This document shows, one piece after another, positions 1 to 7,399 of a stretch of 12,938 bases of DNA. The stretch lies in the NCBI GenBank assembly GCA_947174575.1, contig CAMWJM010000008.1:1-12938 (forward strand). Direction: 5' to 3'. A model generated the notes under the pieces. It was not told the DNA's origin, did no database searches, and was given only the letters and a program-made list of their open reading frames with translations. The translations under genes and the position numbers were made by a program. The stretch is from an uncultured Alistipes sp. (GTDB taxonomy: Bacteria > Bacteroidota > Bacteroidia > Bacteroidales > Rikenellaceae). Numbering within the stretch: the stretch's first letter is position 1; each line of letters begins with the position of its first letter.

Positions 1-1648
1 CCTGCGCGCGGATGCGCAGCGCGACATCCTGCAGCGGCGTATACTCCTCGTTGTCGACCTTGGTCAGCACGGCGTCTACATACTCCTTGCCCTCGGTGAA
101 GATCTCCGAGACATCGCCGGGAGCGGCGCCATAGGCCCAGCGGGCCACGTCGCGCGAATCCTCCAGACCGCGGATCGTGCGATCGCCCTGCGACAGCACG
201 GCGATACGCGGCGTGAGAGCGGCCTGGGCCGCGGCATCGTTGAACGCCTGGATCGACGACTTGGCATTGACGGTGAACGAGAGCGCCTGGTTATGCGCAT
301 CGCGGACAGTGGCGGCCGACGCTTCGAGAGGATAGGTGATCGAAGCGATCTGCACATGCTTGACGGGACGCCCGGCGCGATAGACCTGCAGCAGCTGGAT
401 GGCGTCGCCCGAAGCGATCTTCACCACATCGCCCCGCTTGGCACCGGCCAGCGCCTGGGCGAACTCGCCCGAGAACGCCGAGAAAGGCAGCACGCCAACC
501 TCGCCGCCGTTGGCAGCCGTCTGGTCGTAGACGGAGTAGCGAGCAGCGAGCGCAGCAAAATCGGCACCCCCGCGGATGACTTTCAACAGGCTGTCGGCCA
601 GCTGCTCCTCGTCGTAAGGCAGGACGATATGGCGGATGCCGAGCGAGTCGGGCGCGAACTTGGCGTCCAGCACGCGGGCCATGGTCCATTCGTTGTTCTT
701 CAGGACGGGGCCATAGGTCTTGCCGGCCATCAGGGCGGCGGCCTCCTCATCGGTGAGCTGGGCGGCCGAAACGTAGTTTTCGGCGATACGGCCCCGACGA
801 TCGGCGCGCACGAAGCTCTTCAGCGGCTCGGCGACGGCGAAGCGGGCGCCCAACTCCCGGACGCTATGCTCCAGAGCCAGCAGATCGTCGTCGGTAGGTT
901 CGACCTCGAAAACGACATACGACAGCGACCGCGACGGGGTCTGCCGGAAAGCGTTCTTATGGCTCTTGTAGTAGGCCTTGATGTCGCTGTTGGAGACCTT
1001 GACCAGCGAATCGGGCACCTGCGCATACTTCTTGCCGACCCACTTGCCGGAGAAAGTGTCGTTGGCGGCCTGCACGCCGCTGGCCACTTCGAGCGCATTG
1101 ACATAGACGCCGCCGCGCACGAGACCCAGATACTTCTGGAGCATGCGCTCCAGGCAAGCCTGCTCGTTGACCTGCTTCCAGAAAGCGGAGGCCTGCGGAT
1201 CGCTCGCAGCCTGGTCGAGGAAGCGGCTCACGGCCTCGACGCTGTAGGCTCCGGTGCGGGGATCGGCGAACGCATTGTAGAACACGGGCGACGACACCTC
1301 GCCGCGGATCATGGCCCGACGCTCGTCGTCGGAGACGCGCAACCCGCTCTTCTCGAAGCCGGGGCGCAGCACATGATCGGCCACCAGCGACTGCCAGGCG
1401 GCGTTGGCGAGCATCGCGGCCTGCTGCTCGTCGGACTCCTGGGCGCCCGACTGCGCCTTGACCTGCTCGTAGCGGTCGTAATACTCGGAATAGTTGATCT
1501 TCTTGCCGTCGATGACGCCGACTTTCGGGTCGTTGCCCGAGAAGCCCATTTCGGTCTTCAACGAAAGGATGAATGCCAAGAGCGCCAGTGCGATGATGAT
1601 GGAAAGCACGATGCCGAACTTGGTACGCAGGGTGTTTAAACTTGCCAT
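1..1648 (-). CDS. PpiD/SurA-like peptidylprolyl isomerase, inner-membrane anchored, C-terminus cut off
   Basis: Read directly from the minus strand: ATG at 1648, open to base 1, giving 549 codons with no stop. The N-terminus (MASLNTLRTKFG) is followed by one hydrophobic segment at about residues 12-30, then a soluble periplasmic region. Residues about 40-200 resemble the SurA/PpiD N-terminal chaperone region (VGVIDGKKINYSEYY). A parvulin-type domain lies at about 335-425, with RHIVLPYDEEQ, GGADFAALAARYS and NGGEVGVLPF. This single-anchor, SurA_N plus parvulin layout is that of PpiD-like foldases, which help outer-membrane and periplasmic proteins fold; family members in Bacteroidota are about 700 residues, so roughly the last fifth should lie outside the window. 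It follows the CNNM/CorC gene after 122 nt containing a candidate promoter, so it may be transcribed separately. Catalytic activity of the parvulin domain is not assured, since PpiD domains are often weak or inactive. Confidence 0.9.
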   Translation of the reverse strand, partial: MASLNTLRTKFGIVLSIIIALALLAFILSLKTEMGFSGNDPKVGVIDGKKINYSEYYDRYEQVKAQSGAQESDEQQAAMLANAAWQSLVADHVLRPGFEKSGLRVSDDERRAMIRGEVSSPVFYNAFADPRTGAYSVEAVSRFLDQAASDPQASAFWKQVNEQACLERMLQKYLGLVRGGVYVNALEVASGVQAANDTFSGKWVGKKYAQVPDSLVKVSNSDIKAYYKSHKNAFRQTPSRSLSYVVFEVEPTDDDLLALEHSVRELGARFAVAEPLKSFVRADRRGRIAENYVSAAQLTDEEAAALMAGKTYGPVLKNNEWTMARVLDAKFAPDSLGIRHIVLPYDEEQLADSLLKVIRGGADFAALAARYSVYDQTAANGGEVGVLPFSAFSGEFAQALAGAKRGDVVKIASGDAIQLLQVYRAGRPVKHVQIASITYPLEASAATVRDAHNQALSFTVNAKSSIQAFNDAAAQAALTPRIAVLSQGDRTIRGLEDSRDVARWAYGAAPGDVSEIFTEGKEYVDAVLTKVDNEEYTPLQDVALRIRAQ

Positions 1649-1695
1649 ATGAATGAATGAATATTGTTGTTGTCGGAAAACCATTGCGCCGGGCG

Positions 1696-1718
1696 CTGCG
1701 CCGAACTCGTTCGCGCAG
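1696..1718 (-). other. Stem-loop in the leader of the PpiD-like gene
   Basis: CTGCG (1696-1700) pairs with CGCAG (1714-1718), and CGAA (1702-1705) pairs with TTCG (1710-1713). This gives a nine-pair stem with one bulged base (1701) and a four-base loop. It lies just downstream of the candidate -7 box and has no T-tract on the minus strand, so it does not look like a standard terminator. It could be a 5' leader hairpin, or a 3'-end structure of the preceding operon. I cannot assign a function. Confidence 0.4.
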
Positions 1719-1733
1719 GCCGGAACGTTCCTA

Positions 1734-1741
1734 CAAAGATA
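1734..1741 (-). promoter_or_regulatory. Candidate -7 box (TATCTTTG) of a Bacteroidota promoter for the PpiD-like gene
   Basis: On the minus strand this octamer matches the Bacteroidota sigma-70-type -7 consensus TAnnTTTG exactly. It sits in the 122-nt gap between the CNNM/CorC stop and the PpiD-like start, in a locally AT-rich patch. No good TTTG -33 box is present 19-21 nt upstream, so the call rests on the -7 box alone. Transcription would begin near 1727 and leave a leader of about 78 nt. The leader ends in a short tetranucleotide run (ATTCATTCATTC) just before the start codon, with no Shine-Dalgarno sequence, as is usual in this phylum. Confidence 0.45.
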
Positions 1742-1770
1742 GTGATTTTATTCGGAAAAGCGCCGCCCGG

Positions 1771-3033
1771 CTACATTTTTTTCACCCGGGCCAGCTCGAT
1801 GCGCGACCGCGTGGTGCGCAGCATGCGCAGCTGCAGATCGCCCACCTCGATCGTCTGTCCGGCCGTGGGGATGCCCTCGTAGTGGTAGATGATGAAGCCG
1901 GCGAGGGTGTCGTACTCCTTGCTCTCCTCGATGCCGAGGCCGTATTTCTCGTTGAGATACTTGACTTCGAGCCGGCACGAGAGGACATATTCGCCCGGGC
2001 CGACCTGCTTCTCGGTCAGATCGGGGATGTCGTGCTCGTCCTCGATCTCGCCGAAAATCTGCTCCAGGACATCTTCGAGCGAGATGACGCCCGCCGTGCC
2101 GCCGAACTCGTCGATCACCACGGCGATGTTCGAGCGGTGCTTGATGAAGTTCTGCAGCACGAGCTGCAGGGGCATGGTTTCGGGCACGAAATTGACCTTC
2201 ATGACCACCTCGGCCAAGGTCGCGGGCCGGGTGAAGAGGCTCTTGGAATTGACGTAGCCCACGATGTTGTCGATGTTGCCGCGCCACACGAAGATGCGCG
2301 AATACATGCTCTCGGCGAAGCGCGCCGTGAGCTGCTCGACGGAGGTGTCGTCGGCATCGACCGCCTCGATGTCGACGCGCGGCACCATGCAGTCGCGCAC
2401 GCGCAAGTCGGCGAAATCCAGCGCATTCTGAAAAAGTTTCAGCTCGTGGTCGGGATCCGGCCCCTGCTCGGTGTTGTTGGCGTCGAGCAGGGCGGCCAAA
2501 TCGTCGCGGCTGAACGAGGGCTGCGCGCGCTGCTCGACGACCGGCTTCCCGAACAGGCGCAGGATGCCGTGGGAAACGAGCGTCGTCAACCGGGCGACGG
2601 GGTACAGCACCAGATAGAAGACGTAGATGACCGGGGCGAAAACCCGATAGTAGAAATTGGGGTTGTTGCGGAAGACCGACTTGGGCAAAAACTCGGCGGC
2701 GAAAAGAATGACGAGCGTGGAAACGGCGGTTTCGATAGCCACGGAACCCTGCCGGGCGACGCTCTCCCACCCCAGCGCGTAGAAGATCGTGCGCAGCAAG
2801 ACCGACATATAAAGCGAGTAGACGACCAGCGCGATGTTGTTGCCCACGAGGATCGTGGTGATGTACTGCCCGGGATGGCGGGCGAAAATCTCGGCGATGC
2901 GGTCGAACAGCCGGCTCTGCTTGCGGTCGATCTCCAGCTTGAGCCGGTTTTTGCTGGTGAAAGCGATCTCCATGCCGGAGAAGAACGCCGACAAGAGCAA
3001 CATCGAGAGGATCAGGATGACGGATGTAAACAT
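1771..3033 (-). CDS. CNNM/CBS/CorC-domain membrane protein (HlyC/CorC family, GldE-like)
   Basis: The 420-residue product has the full layout of the HlyC/CorC (CNNM) family. A membrane domain (DUF21) spans residues 1 to about 170, with hydrophobic segments near 4-24, 57-80, 101-120 and 127-150 and the typical N-terminal SAFFSGMEIAF motif. A CBS pair follows at about 213-330 (DCMVPRVDIEAV; NIAVVIDEFGGTAGVISLED), then a CorC/HlyC C-terminal domain at about 345-418. Relatives transport or regulate divalent cations, notably Mg2+, and the CBS pair usually senses nucleotides. GldE of gliding Bacteroidota is in the same family, but nothing here points to gliding. The ATG at 3033 follows the lptC stop by 24 nt, so it is probably co-transcribed with lptC. 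The old name 'hemolysin' should not be taken literally. The substrate cannot be read from the sequence. Confidence 0.92.
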   Translation of the reverse strand: MFTSVILILSMLLLSAFFSGMEIAFTSKNRLKLEIDRKQSRLFDRIAEIFARHPGQYITTILVGNNIALVVYSLYMSVLLRTIFYALGWESVARQGSVAIETAVSTLVILFAAEFLPKSVFRNNPNFYYRVFAPVIYVFYLVLYPVARLTTLVSHGILRLFGKPVVEQRAQPSFSRDDLAALLDANNTEQGPDPDHELKLFQNALDFADLRVRDCMVPRVDIEAVDADDTSVEQLTARFAESMYSRIFVWRGNIDNIVGYVNSKSLFTRPATLAEVVMKVNFVPETMPLQLVLQNFIKHRSNIAVVIDEFGGTAGVISLEDVLEQIFGEIEDEHDIPDLTEKQVGPGEYVLSCRLEVKYLNEKYGLGIEESKEYDTLAGFIIYHYEGIPTAGQTIEVGDLQLRMLRTTRSRIELARVKKM

Positions 3034-3057
3034 ACTCGAAACAAAATCGCGGCCCGG

Positions 3058-3924
3058 CTATTCCCGGGGTTCCGGCAAGACGGCGGCGGCCTTCCGGTCG
3101 AACGGCTCGGCGGGCACCTCGACATCGACGGGCCGCATGGAGCGGGCCGCACGTGCCGGGCGCAAAGCAGCGGCAGTATTTGCAGCCCGCTCGGGATGCC
3201 CGGCAGGATTTGCAGGATGATCGGGACGGCCGGACGGATCGACACCGGATTTTACAGCCCGATCAGACCGGTCAGCAGTATTTACAGCAGTATTTGCAGG
3301 ATGCTCGTCGTTCGGTGCATGCGGGTTCGTGGCCGTAGGCGCTGCGTCGGTGTCCGTGGGTGCTACGTCGACTTCCATGCGGCCTTTCATGCGGCGGAAG
3401 CGCCAGTCCTTGAACTCCTCGTCGGACTCGAAACCCTCGCCGATGAAGACGTCGGTGCCGCCGCTCTGCACGATCTTCGAGTCGACGTTGGAGTAGATTT
3501 TCTTGGTGCGGGCGTTCCAGTAGAGCTGCTGGGTGTAGAGGGTCTTGCCGTCGGACTTCTCGACCACCACGTCGCCCTTGGCCTCCCACAACTCGCGTTT
3601 CTCGTAGTAGATGGCGTAGTTGGCCGTCAGCACGGCGTCGACCGTCGACAGCGAATCGTCCTTGTAGGTGGTGATCTTCACCCCCTTGCGGAACTCGCGG
3701 TAAGGTTCGCGAGCTTGGGAATAGCCCTCCATGAGGGGCGTAAGGAAGTGGTAGGAGCGCCGCCCGTTCTGCGAATCGACGATCGAGAGGTGCTCGCAGT
3801 ACTCGGTCATCACGGTATCGACATCGCCGTCGCCCCCCGACGAACGATCGCAGGAGAATAGCAAGATAGCACTCCCCAGCAAAGGGAGTGCTACCCAAAG
3901 GCATCTGGTCGCGCGTGCGGACAT
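3058..3924 (-). CDS. lptC: LPS export component LptC, lipoprotein with an unusual long C-terminal tail
   Basis: LptC is the bitopic subunit that receives LPS from the LptBFG transporter and passes it to LptA. The 288-residue product starts MSARATRCLWVALPLLG and has a lipobox ending LLFSC (Cys25), so a lipoprotein is likely. A LptC-type beta-jellyroll core follows at about residues 37-187 (EHLSIVDSQNGRRSYHF, KGVKITTYKDDSLSTVDA, AIYYEKRELWEAKGDVVV, GEGFESDEEFKDWRFRRMKG). LptC proteins are usually about 190 residues. The last 100 residues here are a hydrophilic, Ala/Pro/Arg/Asp-rich, probably disordered extension with [AV]-N-[TP]-A repeats. I chose the ATG at 3924 over a GTG one codon upstream. 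The gene lies 22 nt after the TPR gene. No lptA, lptB, lptF or lptG is in the window. Confidence 0.85.
   Translation of the reverse strand: MSARATRCLWVALPLLGSAILLFSCDRSSGGDGDVDTVMTEYCEHLSIVDSQNGRRSYHFLTPLMEGYSQAREPYREFRKGVKITTYKDDSLSTVDAVLTANYAIYYEKRELWEAKGDVVVEKSDGKTLYTQQLYWNARTKKIYSNVDSKIVQSGGTDVFIGEGFESDEEFKDWRFRRMKGRMEVDVAPTDTDAAPTATNPHAPNDEHPANTAVNTADRSDRAVKSGVDPSGRPDHPANPAGHPERAANTAAALRPARAARSMRPVDVEVPAEPFDRKAAAVLPEPRE
3173..3299 (-). repeat. In-frame short repeats inside the lptC C-terminal tail
   Basis: Plus-strand copies of GCAG[TG]ATTT[GA]CAG occur at 3173-3185, 3203-3215, 3275-3287 and 3287-3299, with a diverged copy at 3245-3257. The last two form a 12-nt tandem. Start-to-start distances are 30, 42, 30 and 12 nt, all multiples of six, so every copy is read in the same frame. 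From N- to C-terminus they encode ANTA, VNTA, VKSG, ANPA and ANTA. The AT-rich cores stand out from the surrounding GC-rich code. Confidence 0.75.
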
Positions 3925-3946
3925 CACCTGCGAACGACCGGAAAGG

Positions 3947-5278
3947 TTAACGGGGACGCACGGTGGTCGCCACGCCGGCGGCCGTGCCGCATGTCACGGT
4001 ATAGCGCGCACCCTCCTGCAGCTCGTTGAAGAAGCACTCCTCGGAGGTCGGGAAGCGGCTCTGGAACGAAGCGAGCGAAGCACGGGCGGGAGCCGCGTAC
4101 TCCGAATCGGAGGGCAGCAGATCGAGCGCCTTGCGCATGGTGTCGTAGGCGGCCCAGAACGTGGCCTGACCGGCGAAACCGCCGCACTGCCCGGCCGAAA
4201 CGCCGTAGCACTGGGCCAGCACGAAGTAGGGTACGCCGTCCTCGGGGTCGAGGTCGCGGGCCGAACGGGCGGCCGCAGCGGCTGCGGGGATGTGGTTGGC
4301 GACCAGCTCGACCAGCGCGATGCGGACATAGAGCTTCTCTCGCTCGGCGGGATCGTTCTCCGAGGAGAGCGCCTCGTTGAGGTACTTGGTGGCCTTGGCG
4401 TAGTCGCCCTTGTTCTGGAAAGCCTGGGCCAGGAACATAGCCGTCTCGGACGAGGGTTTGACCTCGTAGTACTTCTCGGCGATCGCGAAGTAGAAGTCGC
4501 CGTCGCACTTGGCGCGCGACATCAGGGCCACGGCCTGGGCGAGCAGCGTCTCGTCTTCGGGCGCGGCGGCCAGCTTGGCGGCGAAGAGCTTTTCGAGATT
4601 CTCGCAGCTCGCGGCGCCCGACAGGCCGAACGCGGCGTCGAACTGCGACTTGTACTCCTCGGCTCCCTCGCCGAAGATGGGCGACAGACGGTCGTACTCG
4701 GCGATGATCTCGTCGGGCATCACCTCGTCGGTGTTCTTGTAGTCCTCGCAGAGGTTGCCGAAGTAGGCGACCACGGTTTCGGGATCGGTGGCGGCGCCGC
4801 CGGCCTCGATCGCCTCGCGGAAAGCATTGCGGATGCCGGCGCGGTCGTTGGGCCGGTAGGTCAGGTATTCGCGGGCCTTACGGTCGAGGATGTAGGCCGT
4901 ACCGCGCTTGGGGTGGTCGCCGAAATAGCGGTTGCGCAGATCGTACATCAGCAGCAGCGAGTCGACGTAGGTCTTCTTCTCGGCGAGGCTCTTGGCACGG
5001 TTGATCTTGTTCTTGTAGACCACGGCGCCGCGCACGTAGATGTTCTCCGAAGCGTCGGGGCAGGCCTCGATCAGCTCCTTGAGGTGCTGGGCGGCGGCAT
5101 TGAAATCCTTGTTGTCGCAAGCCTCCTTGAGGAAGTTGCTGTTGAGGATGTTCTTCTCGCGCGCTTCGGGCGTATCGCCCCACTTGGCGTACTGCGGGCC
5201 GCTGAAATCTTGCTGGGCCGACGCGGAGACGGCGCAGAACGCGGCGGCGGCCAGGAGGATGGATCGGATGTTTTTCAT
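3947..5278 (-). CDS. Secreted TPR (tetratricopeptide repeat) protein of the envelope cluster
   Basis: The 443-residue product has a Sec signal peptide (MKNIRSILLAAAAFCAVSASA, cleavage near residue 21), so it should act in the periplasm or at an envelope membrane. The mature part is alpha-helical. TPR-like helix pairs are visible at about 40-75, 260-308 (AIAEKYYEVKP; AQAFQNKGDYAKATKYL) and 310-390 (ARDLDPEDGVPYFVLAQCYG). The short C-terminal segment CFFNELQEGARYTVTCG looks like a conserved family tail. Several cysteines, including those near 356, 365, 415 and 430, could form disulfides. The reading frame stays open upstream as far as 6136, but that part overlaps the OMP gene, and the ATG at 5278 gives the signal peptide, so I start there. 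It lies 26 nt after the OMP gene and 22 nt before lptC. TPR proteins scaffold protein complexes; the partner is unknown. Confidence 0.88.
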   Translation of the reverse strand: MKNIRSILLAAAAFCAVSASAQQDFSGPQYAKWGDTPEAREKNILNSNFLKEACDNKDFNAAAQHLKELIEACPDASENIYVRGAVVYKNKINRAKSLAEKKTYVDSLLLMYDLRNRYFGDHPKRGTAYILDRKAREYLTYRPNDRAGIRNAFREAIEAGGAATDPETVVAYFGNLCEDYKNTDEVMPDEIIAEYDRLSPIFGEGAEEYKSQFDAAFGLSGAASCENLEKLFAAKLAAAPEDETLLAQAVALMSRAKCDGDFYFAIAEKYYEVKPSSETAMFLAQAFQNKGDYAKATKYLNEALSSENDPAEREKLYVRIALVELVANHIPAAAAAARSARDLDPEDGVPYFVLAQCYGVSAGQCGGFAGQATFWAAYDTMRKALDLLPSDSEYAAPARASLASFQSRFPTSEECFFNELQEGARYTVTCGTAAGVATTVRPR

Positions 5279-5304
5279 AGCTATAGTTCGGTTATATTTT
5301 AACG

Positions 5305-6678
5305 TTAGTCGTATTTGGGTCGGACGAACCAATATTCGCCGTTCTCGCTGCCGGCGAAGAGCGCGAAGCCGACGGCGATTTTGAAATAGCGCTGGCGCAC
5401 CAGTCCGATGCGCTCGGCGACGTTGAACCCGCGGTCGCCGTACTCCAGCCCCACGTCGATCGACGAGGAGCCGAGGAACCGCACGGGGATGCCCACGCCG
5501 AGGGTGACGGCATACTGCTGCAGCCGCTGCCCGCCGAAAGTCTGGTAATAGTCGCCATAGCGCACGCCGGCGCGATAGGCGCAGCGGCGCAGGAAGCGGC
5601 GCACGTCGTAGCGGTTGGGGATGAACTCGACGCCGGCCTTGACGGTGTGGGTGTCGGCATAGGCGACGTCGAAGCGGCCGCCCCCGGCGGCGATGCCCGA
5701 CGAGAGGGTCGAGGAGTTGCTGCCGGCCCAGTTCTGGTAGACGTAATCGGCGCCGACCGTCCATTTGGGTGTCTGGTAGTAGAAGCCGGCCACGAGCTGC
5801 CGGGGCAGCACCAGCTCCAGGTCGTCGTGCAGATCGACGGCGGCCGTATTGGCCGGATCGGTGGTGTAGACCCGCTCCGTGCGCTTGGGCCGCAGATCGC
5901 CGCCGATGTCGAACGTGGCGCCGAACGACAGCACGCGGCGCGCATTCATGATCGCGTCCCACTGCAAGCCCACCTGCCCTTTGAAGCGCGAAACGGTGTA
6001 GGCGGATTGGCCGACGATCGAATTGTAGCTGCCGCTGCCGGTGATCGAGGAGAAGGCGGCGACATAGGTGCGGTCGATCTTGCCCCAATAGTACTGGGCG
6101 GCCAGACCGATCGAAAAATGTTTGGCGACCTCCCACCCCATGCCGAGCTTGACTTCGGTGACGTCGCCCTCGCCCTGGTAGGTATACTGCACGGGGCCGA
6201 CGTTGCCCCAGACGGGGTCGGCGGAGTCGAACTCGCGGAAGAACTCGGTGCGGTAACCCACCGAGCTGTAGGGCATGAGGCTGACGCCCAAGCCCAGACG
6301 CCGGGTCAGGGGCAGCAGGACGGCGAGGTCGTGGAAATTGAAGGTATTGTAGGCCGATTTCTTCTTCGCGCCGTCGACGCTCTGGGAGTTGTAGTAGTTC
6401 TGCCCCTCCAAACCGAAGCTCAAAAGGAAGCTCTTCTGCGGCACGGCGCTGTAGGCGGCGGGATTGAGCACGTTCATCATGCCGGGGTTGCGCATGGCTA
6501 CGCCTGCGCCGCCCATGGAGCGCATGGGCAACGTCCCGGGCGTGTTGATCTCGCCGATGCCGTACATGGTGTAGGGCGAAAAGGCGTTGATGCTGCTGGT
6601 CTGCGCAGCCAGCCCGGCGGGCAGCAGGAGCAGCGACACCGCGGCAACCGCTCTACGGAAGGTGTTCTTCAAGGACAT
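5305..6678 (-). CDS. Outer-membrane beta-barrel-type protein of unknown substrate
   Basis: The 457-residue product begins with a signal peptide (MSLKNTFRRA then a hydrophobic run, cleavage near LAAQ at 23-26). A characteristic N-terminal stretch follows (INAFSPYTMYGIGEI, MRSMGGAGVAMRNPGMMNVLNPAAY), with alternating aromatic/glycine beta-strand patterns to the end (LGLGVSLMPYSSVGYRTEFF; LVAGFYYQTPKWTVGADYVY; VTLGVGIPVRFLGSSSIDVG). The early NPAAY-type motif and the barrel recall OmpP1/FadL-like transporters, but I cannot confirm that membership. The C-terminus (EYWFVRPKYD) ends in the charged fashion I associate with this Bacteroidota family. Its ATG at 6678 lies inside the end of coaX (26-nt overlap), which implies co-transcription and probably coupled translation. 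The TPR gene follows after 26 nt, so the two may work together at the outer membrane. Confidence 0.82.
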   Translation of the reverse strand: MSLKNTFRRAVAAVSLLLLPAGLAAQTSSINAFSPYTMYGIGEINTPGTLPMRSMGGAGVAMRNPGMMNVLNPAAYSAVPQKSFLLSFGLEGQNYYNSQSVDGAKKKSAYNTFNFHDLAVLLPLTRRLGLGVSLMPYSSVGYRTEFFREFDSADPVWGNVGPVQYTYQGEGDVTEVKLGMGWEVAKHFSIGLAAQYYWGKIDRTYVAAFSSITGSGSYNSIVGQSAYTVSRFKGQVGLQWDAIMNARRVLSFGATFDIGGDLRPKRTERVYTTDPANTAAVDLHDDLELVLPRQLVAGFYYQTPKWTVGADYVYQNWAGSNSSTLSSGIAAGGGRFDVAYADTHTVKAGVEFIPNRYDVRRFLRRCAYRAGVRYGDYYQTFGGQRLQQYAVTLGVGIPVRFLGSSSIDVGLEYGDRGFNVAERIGLVRQRYFKIAVGFALFAGSENGEYWFVRPKYD

Positions 6679-7399
6679 TGAACTCTAAAATTCGATCCAG
6701 TCCGCAAAAGACGGGATTCCGATTTGCAAATATCGTGTTTTTAATTCTTTTCGCAAAGTATTTCGCGTCGCCGCCGGTAAAAATAACGCACGGATCGTCG
6801 ATTTCCCGCCGCATGCGGGCGATATGGCCCTCGATTTCGAAGCGGATCGACTGCACGACGCCCGAGAGGATCGCCCCCCGGGTCGAGCGGCCCAGCGGCT
6901 CCGGCTCCTCCGACTCCTCTGCCTCGCACAGCGGCAGGGAGGCCGTGAACTCGTGCAAGGCCCGAAAGCGCATCCGCAGCCCGGGCGAGATGCAGCCGCC
7001 GAGGAACACCCCGTCGGCCGAGACCCGATCGATCGTGATGGCGGTGCCGAAGTCGACGAGCAGTACCTCGCGCCCCGGCCAGAGCACCGCGACCCCGACC
7101 GCAGCGGCGAGCCGGTCGCGGCCTAAAGTTTCGGGCGTGAGGTAGTCGCAGCCGATAGGCACGGGAGTCGCAGGCCCGAACTCCAGACAACGGATTCCCC
7201 GTGCGCGCAGCGCCCCGACGATTTCCGAAGCGTCGCCGCGGGTCGACGAAACGATAGCGGCAGCGACAGGATAGAGCCGGCACAACTCGTCGACCGAAGC
7301 GGCGGAAAACACCTCCTCGCTCCGCTCGGCGACGCACTCCCCCGCCTCCATGACGGCATACTTGACGCGCGTATTGCCTATGTCGACGACAAGGTTCAA
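6653..7399 (-). CDS. coaX: Type III pantothenate kinase
   Basis: CoaX phosphorylates pantothenate with ATP, the first committed step of coenzyme A synthesis, in the cytoplasm. The 248-residue product has the ASKHA-type motifs of the family: DIGNT (residues 6-10, phosphate binding), LGRDRLAA (92-99, pantothenate-contacting region), DFGTAITID (116-124), GGCISPG (134-140), RSTRGAILSG (171-180) and TGGDA (208-212). Length is normal. The start is TTG at 7399: the next in-frame ATG is codon 17 and would delete DIGNT. The TTG overlaps the mfd stop as TTGA, a 4-nt overlap typical of translational coupling. The 3' end overlaps the OMP gene by 26 nt. Confidence 0.95.
   Translation of the reverse strand: MNLVVDIGNTRVKYAVMEAGECVAERSEEVFSAASVDELCRLYPVAAAIVSSTRGDASEIVGALRARGIRCLEFGPATPVPIGCDYLTPETLGRDRLAAAVGVAVLWPGREVLLVDFGTAITIDRVSADGVFLGGCISPGLRMRFRALHEFTASLPLCEAEESEEPEPLGRSTRGAILSGVVQSIRFEIEGHIARMRREIDDPCVIFTGGDAKYFAKRIKNTIFANRNPVFCGLDRILEFNVLEEHLP

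Noticed and set aside
293..1639. A 448-codon plus-strand open frame
   Set aside because: Antisense shadow of the PpiD-like gene, with no motif and low-complexity hydrophobic/charged text.
1657..3861. A 734-codon open frame on the plus strand
   Set aside because: It lies wholly antisense to the CNNM/CorC gene and lptC. GC-rich codon use opens the mirrored frame; the translation has no recognisable domain, while the minus-strand products are clear family members.
5279..6136. Upstream extension of the TPR protein frame
   Set aside because: It overlaps the outer-membrane protein gene in another frame; the internal ATG at 5278 gives a signal peptide, so the extension is chance openness.
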